Positions 40,640 through 45,796 of a DNA stretch of 45,796 nucleotides are shown in pieces. Numbering within the stretch: the first letter of the stretch is position 1; each line of letters begins with the position of its first letter. Under the pieces are notes generated by a model that was not told the origin of the DNA, searched no databases, and saw nothing but the letters and a program-made list of their open reading frames with translations. Position numbers and translations under genes: made by a program. This stretch comes from [Clostridium] aminophilum (lineage in GTDB: Bacteria > Bacillota > Clostridia > Lachnospirales > Lachnospiraceae), in contig NZ_FOIL01000025.1 in assembly GCF_900101295.1 (NCBI RefSeq), forward strand, positions 1-45,796. Direction: 5' to 3'.

Positions 40640-41722
40640 TCAGGCGTTCTTCTCCTCAAACTCTTTCATAAACGCAACCAGCTTTTCTACGCCCTCCTTC
40701 GGCATCGCATTGTAGATGCTGGCTCTCATACCGCCCACGGTGCGGTGTCCCTTCAGGTTGACGAAGCCTGCAGCCTTCGCTTCCGCGACAAACTTGGCAT
40801 CCATATCCTTGTCGCCGGTGACAAACGGAACGTTCATCAGAGAGCGGTCCTTCTTCTCGACCGTCCCCTTGAAGAGCTTGCTGCTGTCGAGGAAATCATA
40901 CAGAATCTTTGCCTTCTCGGCATTTCTCTTATGCATTGCTTCCAGTCCGCCGATCTTCTTGATCCACTTGAATACCTTTCCGCACATGTAAATGTTGTAG
41001 CACGGCGGTGTATTGTAAAGGGAATCCTTATCCGCGTAAGTCTTGTAGCGGAGCATGGTCGGTGTGAACGGAAGATAATCCTCTGTGATAAGATCTTCTC
41101 TTACGATGGCAATCGCCATTCCGGCCGGTCCGACATTCTTCTGAACGCCGCCCCAGATGATGCCGAACTTGGAGACATCAATCGGTCTGGAGAGGAAATC
41201 GGAAGAAACATCCGCAACCAGAATCTTGCCCTTGGTGTTCGGAAGCTCATTGAACTCGGTGCCGTAGATGGTGTTGTTCATGCAGATGTACACATAATCC
41301 GCATCCTCATCCACCGGAAGATCGGAGCAATCCGGAATGTAGGTGTAATTCTTATCCTCACTGGAAGCGATGATGTTGACCTCGCCGTAGAGCTTTGCCT
41401 CCTGCGCTGCCTTCTTCGCCCAGTTTCCGGTAATGATGTAATCCGCTTTCTTATTCTTCATCAGGTTCATCGGAACCATCGCGAACTGAACGTGACCGCC
41501 GCCCTGAATGAAGAGGACTTTGTAGTTGTCCGGAATATTCATCAGATCACGGAGATCTGCTTCAGCTTCGTGGAGAATACTTTCGAAGTCTGATGATCGA
41601 TGACTCATCTCCATTACGGACATGCCACAGCCCTTGTAATCAAGCATCTCGTCAGCAGCTTCTCTCAATACCTCCTCCGGAAGGACCGCCGGTCCCGCGG
41701 AAAAATTGTACACTCTGCTCAT
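40640..41722 (-). CDS. serC: Phosphoserine aminotransferase
   Basis: A 360-residue PLP enzyme converting 3-phosphohydroxypyruvate to phosphoserine with glutamate. Marks are VYNFSAGPAVLPEEVL at the start, the PLP lysine in IIWGGVQKNVGPAGM (near 193), and HRTVGGMRASIYNA near the end. AAAGGAG precedes the start. It heads the serC-serA-DUF1015 unit. Confidence 0.97.
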   Translation of the reverse strand: MSRVYNFSAGPAVLPEEVLREAADEMLDYKGCGMSVMEMSHRSSDFESILHEAEADLRDLMNIPDNYKVLFIQGGGHVQFAMVPMNLMKNKKADYIITGNWAKKAAQEAKLYGEVNIIASSEDKNYTYIPDCSDLPVDEDADYVYICMNNTIYGTEFNELPNTKGKILVADVSSDFLSRPIDVSKFGIIWGGVQKNVGPAGMAIAIVREDLITEDYLPFTPTMLRYKTYADKDSLYNTPPCYNIYMCGKVFKWIKKIGGLEAMHKRNAEKAKILYDFLDSSKLFKGTVEKKDRSLMNVPFVTGDKDMDAKFVAEAKAAGFVNLKGHRTVGGMRASIYNAMPKEGVEKLVAFMKEFEEKNA

Positions 41723-41794
41723 AACACAATCTCCTTTTCTGTCTTTCTGCAATATGCTATAAATTTGTCAATCTCTTTCGAAATTGATTTTCCT

Positions 41795-41824
41795 ATTATA
41801 TATCCAGTTATATGGAATTAACAA
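41795..41824 (-). promoter_or_regulatory. serC promoter
   Basis: Minus-strand TTGTTA (41824-41819), 18-base spacer, TATAAT (41800-41795). Confidence 0.65.
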
Positions 41825-41877
41825 TACAAATTTTTAATTTACTGTGCACTTTTTTTCATCCCATTTCGTGAATAAAT

Positions 41878-41908
41878 GGAATAACAGTGATAATCTCACT
41901 GGTATTCC
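41878..41908. other. Hairpin in the ilvD-serC gap
   Basis: GGAATA and CAGTGA arms pair with TCACTG and TATTCC with one mismatch, loop TAATC. It may end ilvD transcripts 230 bases past the stop, though the T run is weak. The rest of 41909-42135 shows only an ACTGGTA/TACCAGT repeat and a GGAACC/GGTTCC repeat, and no gene. Confidence 0.45.
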
Positions 41909-42135
41909 CAGTAATATTACCAGTATTTTCCGCGTGCGAACGGCCGGGAACGGTGTTCTCTGCTCTCCGGTCTGGCCCCGGGGAGCGTTCACCGCCCGGC
42001 CGTAATTTTCTGGATATTTTTCCTGTTATCTGTCTTTTTCTTCTCCCGGAAATCTGTCTTACCGCACACAGTCCTCAATCCCGGATTCCGGAACCCTTCG
42101 CCCAAAAACGGTTCCGCTTATCCGTTATTCCGATC

Positions 42136-43803
42136 TCAGTCTTTCGGAACCTCAAGGACCGCGCCGCGGTTGCCGCTGGTCACAAGCTTCGCATATCTGG
42201 CATGATACCCCTCCAGATGCTGCTCTTTCGGTTTCCAGTTCTTTCTTCTCTCTGCCAGTTCCTCATCCGAGACTTTGACATTCAGCTGGCGGTTCGGAAT
42301 ATCGATGGAGATGATATCCCCCTCGTGAATCAGCGCGATCGGTCCGCCGACGGCCGCCTCCGGGGAAATGTGTCCGATGGACGCGCCTCGGGACGCGCCG
42401 GAGAATCTTCCGTCCGTCAGAAGCGCCACGGTGGATCCAAGACCCATTCCCATGATCGCCGATGTCGGGCTGAGCATCTCACGCATGCCCGGACCGCCCT
42501 TCGGCCCCTCATAGCGGATGACAACCACATCGCCCGGATGAATCTTTCCGCCGGAGATCGCCGCAATCGCATCCTCTTCCGAATCAAATACCCTCGCCGG
42601 TCCCTCGTGCTTCATCATTTCCGGCGCCACGGCAGACTGTTTTACGATACCGGTATCCGGGGCAATATTGCCCTTCAGCACCGCGATACCGCCCTCCTGC
42701 ATAAAGGGATTGTCAATCGGACGGATAACCTCCGGATCTTTGTTGACGCAGTTCCTGATATTCTCACCCACGGTCCTGCCGGTTACCGTCATGCAGTCAA
42801 GATGGAGAAGATTCTTCTTCGTCAGCTCATTCATGACCGCATAGATGCCGCCGGCCTCATTCAGGTCTTCCATGTAGGTCGGACCGGCCGGTGCCAGATG
42901 ACAGAGGTTCGGGGTTCTCGCCGAGATCCTGTCCGCATACTCCATGTCAATCTCCACGCCGGCCTCATGAGCGATCGCCGGAAGATGCAGCATGGTGTTG
43001 GTGGAACATCCGAGCGCCATATCCATGGTCATGGCATTCTCAAACGCCTCTTTTGTCATGATGTCTCTCGGGCGGATGTTCTTTCTCAGCATATTCATAA
43101 CCGCATATCCGGCCTTCTTCGCCAGGGCCAGTCTTGCAGAATAAACCGCCGGGATCGTGCCGTTGCCCTGAAGTCCCATACCGATGACCTCTGTCAGACA
43201 GTTCATGCTGTTCGCGGTATACATACCGGAACAGGAACCGCAGGTCGGACATACGTTTCGCTCAAAATTCCGGACTTCCTCCTCCGTCATCTTTCCGGCG
43301 TCGTAGGAACCCACCGCCTCAAACATGGAGGAAAGGCTTCTCTTCTTTCCGTTGACGTGCCCCGCCAGCATCGGTCCTCCGGACACAAATACAGTCGGAA
43401 CATTCACCCGGGCTGCCGCCATCAGAAGACCGGGAACATTTTTATCGCAGTTCGGAACCATGACCAGTGCGTCAAATCCATGGGCCTTCGCCATGCACTC
43501 AGTGGAATCCGCAATCAGATCTCTGGTGACCAGAGAGTATTTCATGCCGACGTGGCCCATCGCGATACCGTCACAGACCGCAATTGCCGGGAATACCACC
43601 GGCATACCGCCCGCTTCCGCAACGCCGAGCTTGACCGCGTTGACGATCTTATCCAGATTCATATGGCCCGGAACGATCTCATTGTAGGAGCTGACAATGC
43701 CGACCAGCGGCTTATGCATCTCTTCTTCCGTGAAGCCGAGCGCGTTAAACAGAGAACGGTGCGGAGCACGTTCCATACCGGATTTTACAGAATCACTATT
43801 CAT
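42136..43803 (-). CDS. ilvD: Dihydroxy-acid dehydratase
   Basis: A 555-residue iron-sulfur enzyme of valine, leucine and isoleucine synthesis. Cluster ligands are in VPNCDKN (near 118) and [16 protein letters not shown] (near 186), and the C-terminal block [20 protein letters not shown] is highly conserved. The start has a GGAGGT site upstream. It follows leuB by about 120 bases on the same strand. Confidence 0.97.
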   Translation of the reverse strand: MNSDSVKSGMERAPHRSLFNALGFTEEEMHKPLVGIVSSYNEIVPGHMNLDKIVNAVKLGVAEAGGMPVVFPAIAVCDGIAMGHVGMKYSLVTRDLIADSTECMAKAHGFDALVMVPNCDKNVPGLLMAAARVNVPTVFVSGGPMLAGHVNGKKRSLSSMFEAVGSYDAGKMTEEEVRNFERNVCPTCGSCSGMYTANSMNCLTEVIGMGLQGNGTIPAVYSARLALAKKAGYAVMNMLRKNIRPRDIMTKEAFENAMTMDMALGCSTNTMLHLPAIAHEAGVEIDMEYADRISARTPNLCHLAPAGPTYMEDLNEAGGIYAVMNELTKKNLLHLDCMTVTGRTVGENIRNCVNKDPEVIRPIDNPFMQEGGIAVLKGNIAPDTGIVKQSAVAPEMMKHEGPARVFDSEEDAIAAISGGKIHPGDVVVIRYEGPKGGPGMREMLSPTSAIMGMGLGSTVALLTDGRFSGASRGASIGHISPEAAVGGPIALIHEGDIISIDIPNRQLNVKVSDEELAERRKNWKPKEQHLEGYHARYAKLVTSGNRGAVLEVPKD

Positions 43804-43925
43804 GGTTATGATACCTCCTTGATATATTGAAAGTGATTATACATCATCTTGAATGATTTTGCACTCAGTTTTTTCTTCGCCATTCTGCACGCAACCTCGC
43901 ACCTTCAAGATCGCACGATATCATC

Positions 43926-45014
43926 TCACTTCACGATCCGGTCGCGGATCAGCTCACCCATCTTCCCGCAGCCGACTTTTGTGAAACCTTCCTGATAAAT
44001 ATCCGCGGTGCGGTAACCCTCGGTCAGCACCTTCTGAACCGCATCCCGAATCGCCTGGGCTTCGCGGTCAAGATCGAAGGAGTAACTGAGCATCATCGCC
44101 GCCGAGAGGATCGTGGCGATCGGGTTGGCGATGTCCTGTCCCGCAATATCCGGTGCCGATCCGTGGCTCGGCTCATAGAGACCGAATTTTGTTTCATTCA
44201 GGGACGCGGAGCTCAGCATTCCGATGGATCCGGTGATCATGCTGGCTTCATCGGAGAGAATGTCGCCGAACATATTCTCGGTCAGAATGACATCGAACTG
44301 ACGCGGATTCATGACAAGCTGCATTGCGCAGTTGTCAACCAGCATATGTTCGAGTTCAACCTCCGGATAATCCTTTGCCACCTCCTCGGTCACTTTTCTC
44401 CAGAGTCTGGACGAATCGAGGACGTTAGCCTTGTCGACGCTGGTCACTTTCTTTCTGCGCTTCATGGCGATCTCAAAGGCCTTGACCGCGATGCGGCGGA
44501 TTTCTTTCTCGTTGTAGGTCAGAGTATCGACTGCCGTCTCCACACCGTCCACCACATCCGTATGGCGTTCTCCGAAATACAGACCGCCTGTCAGCTCGCG
44601 GACGATGATCATGTCAAATCCGTCGCCGATCAGTTCCGGCTTCAGCGGGCAGGCCTTTGCGAGTTCCTGATAGAGATAGGCCGGGCGAAGGTTGGCAAAA
44701 AGGCCGAGTCCCTTGCGGATAGCCAGAAGTCCCGCCTCCGGGCGAAGATTCGGTGCGACATCATACCATTTGGAATTGCCGACTTTTCCGCCGACTGCCC
44801 CGAGAAGGACCGCATCCGCCTTCTTTGCCGTCTCCAGCGCCTCGTCCGTCAGCGGAACCCCGTACCGGTCAATGGAGCAGCCCCCCATCAGGATCGGCTG
44901 AAAATGGAATTCATGTCCGAATACTTCTCCGGTCTTCTCCAAAACAAGACACGCCTCGCGGACGATCTCCGGTCCGATTCCGTCTCCCGGGATGGTTACG
45001 ATATTGCACTTCAT
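43926..45014 (-). CDS. leuB: 3-isopropylmalate dehydrogenase
   Basis: A 362-residue NAD-dependent decarboxylating dehydrogenase of leucine synthesis. Motifs are GDGIGPEIV (9-17), [12 protein letters not shown] (near 139), the catalytic [21 protein letters not shown] and [23 protein letters not shown] precedes the start. Together with ilvD it forms a branched-chain amino acid unit; leuA/C/D are not in the window. Confidence 0.97.
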   Translation of the reverse strand: MKCNIVTIPGDGIGPEIVREACLVLEKTGEVFGHEFHFQPILMGGCSIDRYGVPLTDEALETAKKADAVLLGAVGGKVGNSKWYDVAPNLRPEAGLLAIRKGLGLFANLRPAYLYQELAKACPLKPELIGDGFDMIIVRELTGGLYFGERHTDVVDGVETAVDTLTYNEKEIRRIAVKAFEIAMKRRKKVTSVDKANVLDSSRLWRKVTEEVAKDYPEVELEHMLVDNCAMQLVMNPRQFDVILTENMFGDILSDEASMITGSIGMLSSASLNETKFGLYEPSHGSAPDIAGQDIANPIATILSAAMMLSYSFDLDREAQAIRDAVQKVLTEGYRTADIYQEGFTKVGCGKMGELIRDRIVK

Positions 45015-45091
45015 GATCCTTCCTCCTTATATGCACAATTCTTATGGATTATTCTTTTGTTCATTTCATCTGGTTATATCTCATTGATCTC

Positions 45092-45120
45092 ACTATATAG
45101 AATCTACTCTGTTTTTTCAA
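45092..45120 (-). promoter_or_regulatory. leuB-ilvD promoter
   Basis: Minus-strand TTGAAA (45120-45115), 17-base spacer, TATAGT (45097-45092). The leader is about 70 nt with no clear T-box or attenuator. Confidence 0.7.
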
Positions 45121-45175
45121 CCGGAGATCCATCATCGTGCAATTTCGAATAACTGGCATGAATTCTCTTTATGCC

Positions 45176-45437
45176 CGGCAGATCTGCCGCAGCGGCGCGC
45201 GCATCCCCGCGGAGCGGTTTTGTGCCATAGGAATTTTGAAGAAAATCCTATGCCGGAACAAAGTCCGCAAGCGGACTTCGGCTCCCCCATCCCCTCATTC
45301 CTGAGGGGAGCTTGACGGACTTTGCGCGTCGCCGCTGGTCACCGTAAGGTGACATTTTCCTTACAGCGGCGTGCGCATCCTCGCGGAGCGTTTTTATTTC
45401 ATAGGGAATTTCGGAGAAATTTCCTATGAAATAAAAA
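45176..45437 (-). repeat. Dispersed repeat family 1, full copy B
   Basis: The same module order as copy A: core GCGCATCCCCGCGGAGCG (45199-45216), hairpin CATAGGAATTTT/AAAATCCTATG, CAAAGTCCG/CGGACTTTG arms (45259-45324), GCCGCTG/CAGCGGC around GTCACC/GGTGAC, the core again (45373-45390), and CATAGGGAATTTC/GAAATTTCCTATG. The variable hairpins differ from copy A yet still pair. The IS4-type element lies about 20 bases to the right. Confidence 0.8.
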
Positions 45438-45486
45438 CGACCGGTCCCGCTGCCGCAATGTCATTAAGTTAAGGTGACAAAATCAA

Positions 45487-45525
45487 AGATCTCAGTATTA
45501 GAAATAATACTGGGGTCTTTTTTTT
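45487..45525 (+). terminator. Terminator at the outer edge of the insertion sequence
   Basis: AGATCTCAGTATTA and TAATACTGGGGTCT arms around GAAA, followed by eight T. No plus-strand gene precedes it, so it probably blocks outside transcription from entering the transposase gene. Confidence 0.8.
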
Positions 45526-45558
45526 ATATAAACACTTGACACAAAAATCAAAATGTGC

Positions 45559-45602
45559 GGCCGCTTTCGCTATTGAATGATAATGATGTAGCGAAAGCGG
45601 CC
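45559..45602 (+). other. 14-bp perfect hairpin in the transposase leader
   Basis: GGCCGCTTTCGCTA and TAGCGAAAGCGGCC arms, 16-base loop, 40 bases before the start codon. Hairpins like this in IS leaders can limit translation from read-through RNA. Confidence 0.7.
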
Positions 45603-45641
45603 CTTGTAATTAAGGGAATCTTGATTGCAAGGAGGTCGCAT

Positions 45642-45796
45642 ATGAAACCTAAACATCTTAAAAAACTTCTATTATCTGAGATAAAAGCTGTTTCTGAAAA
45701 ATTAAATGAGTATTGTGTTTCGTCTGGCAAAGATTTCACTAGGAAACGAAAAATCACATTTGAAACAGTTATTAAAACACTGATAGGCATGGAAAG
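45642..45796 (+). CDS. IS4-family transposase, N-terminal fragment
   Basis: AAGGAGG lies 7 bases before ATG. The 51 visible codons include SSGKDFTRKRKITFETVIKT and end in LIGME, the usual N-terminus of IS4-type DDE transposases in clostridia. The catalytic domain lies beyond the right edge. Confidence 0.75.
   Translation, partial: MKPKHLKKLLLSEIKAVSEKLNEYCVSSGKDFTRKRKITFETVIKTLIGME

Larger units (their letters stand above)
45457..45796 (+). mobile_element. IS4-family insertion sequence, left end (truncated by window)
   Basis: The left boundary is placed near AATGTCATTAAGTTAAGG (45457-45474), just after repeat copy B. Inside are a terminator hairpin, a long hairpin and a transposase start. 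The exact tip and target duplication cannot be set without the right end. Confidence 0.6.

Noticed and set aside
41753-42135. Serine T-box upstream of serC
   Set aside because: No GGTGG T-box sequence or stem I marks are found; only a promoter and unrelated hairpins.
41887-43830. Long plus-strand reading frame of 647 codons
   Set aside because: It lies antisense to ilvD, whose product is unmistakable. It is an effect of GC-rich codon use, and no ribosome site or family pattern is seen.

Overview
The window looks like a chromosomal segment of a clostridial member of the Bacillota, most likely a Lachnospiraceae-type gut anaerobe. The basis is a tyrS T-box leader, a cvfB / PucR-type regulator / ftsE / ftsX / M23 peptidase / ctpA string, a serC-serA-DUF1015 cluster, DUF1700 and DUF3791 proteins, strong AGGAGG ribosome sites and consensus sigma-A promoters. 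Species cannot be fixed from the sequence alone.

Positions 1-5800 are an AT-richer accessory island. It holds the 5' end of a group II intron next to a terminator hairpin, a broken hsdS 3' end, a nucleoside phosphorylase, a DUF3791 protein, a type I restriction-modification pair (hsdS and hsdM, with no hsdR in view), a GNAT acetyltransferase lodged between them, and a very small convergent locus that looks like a type I toxin-antitoxin pair (33-residue membrane peptide plus antisense RNA) with a decayed second copy.

Positions 5800-11000 hold the most unusual genes: a secreted protein made of two alpha/beta-hydrolase halves, the first with a degenerate nucleophile, and an STT3/PglB-type oligosaccharyltransferase with all signature motifs. 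The two genes share an 85-bp upstream leader. No glycan assembly genes lie in the window.

Positions 11000-17900 are small metabolic and transport units: a LysR regulator divergent from an anion permease and an amidohydrolase/deacetylase, a convergent GntR/FCD regulator, mntP, and a MATE exporter overlapping mntP tail to tail.

Positions 17900-45100 are mostly core genes on the minus strand: tyrS behind a T-box; trpF; a histidine phosphatase; a YhcC-type radical SAM protein; mfd and pth; then (plus strand) an FAD-dependent oxidoreductase; ctpA, M23 peptidase, ftsX, ftsE, a PucR-type regulator and cvfB, the cell-division/wall-hydrolysis operon; an acyl-ACP thioesterase; tRNA-Gln(CTG); DUF1700; DUF1015; serA and serC; ilvD and leuB. 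The right edge is the start of an IS4-family insertion sequence.

Between the core genes lie two dispersed families of structured repeats. One family abuts terminator U-tracts, including that of the tyrS T-box. A six-copy 28-bp tandem repeat starts inside the mfd stop codon region.
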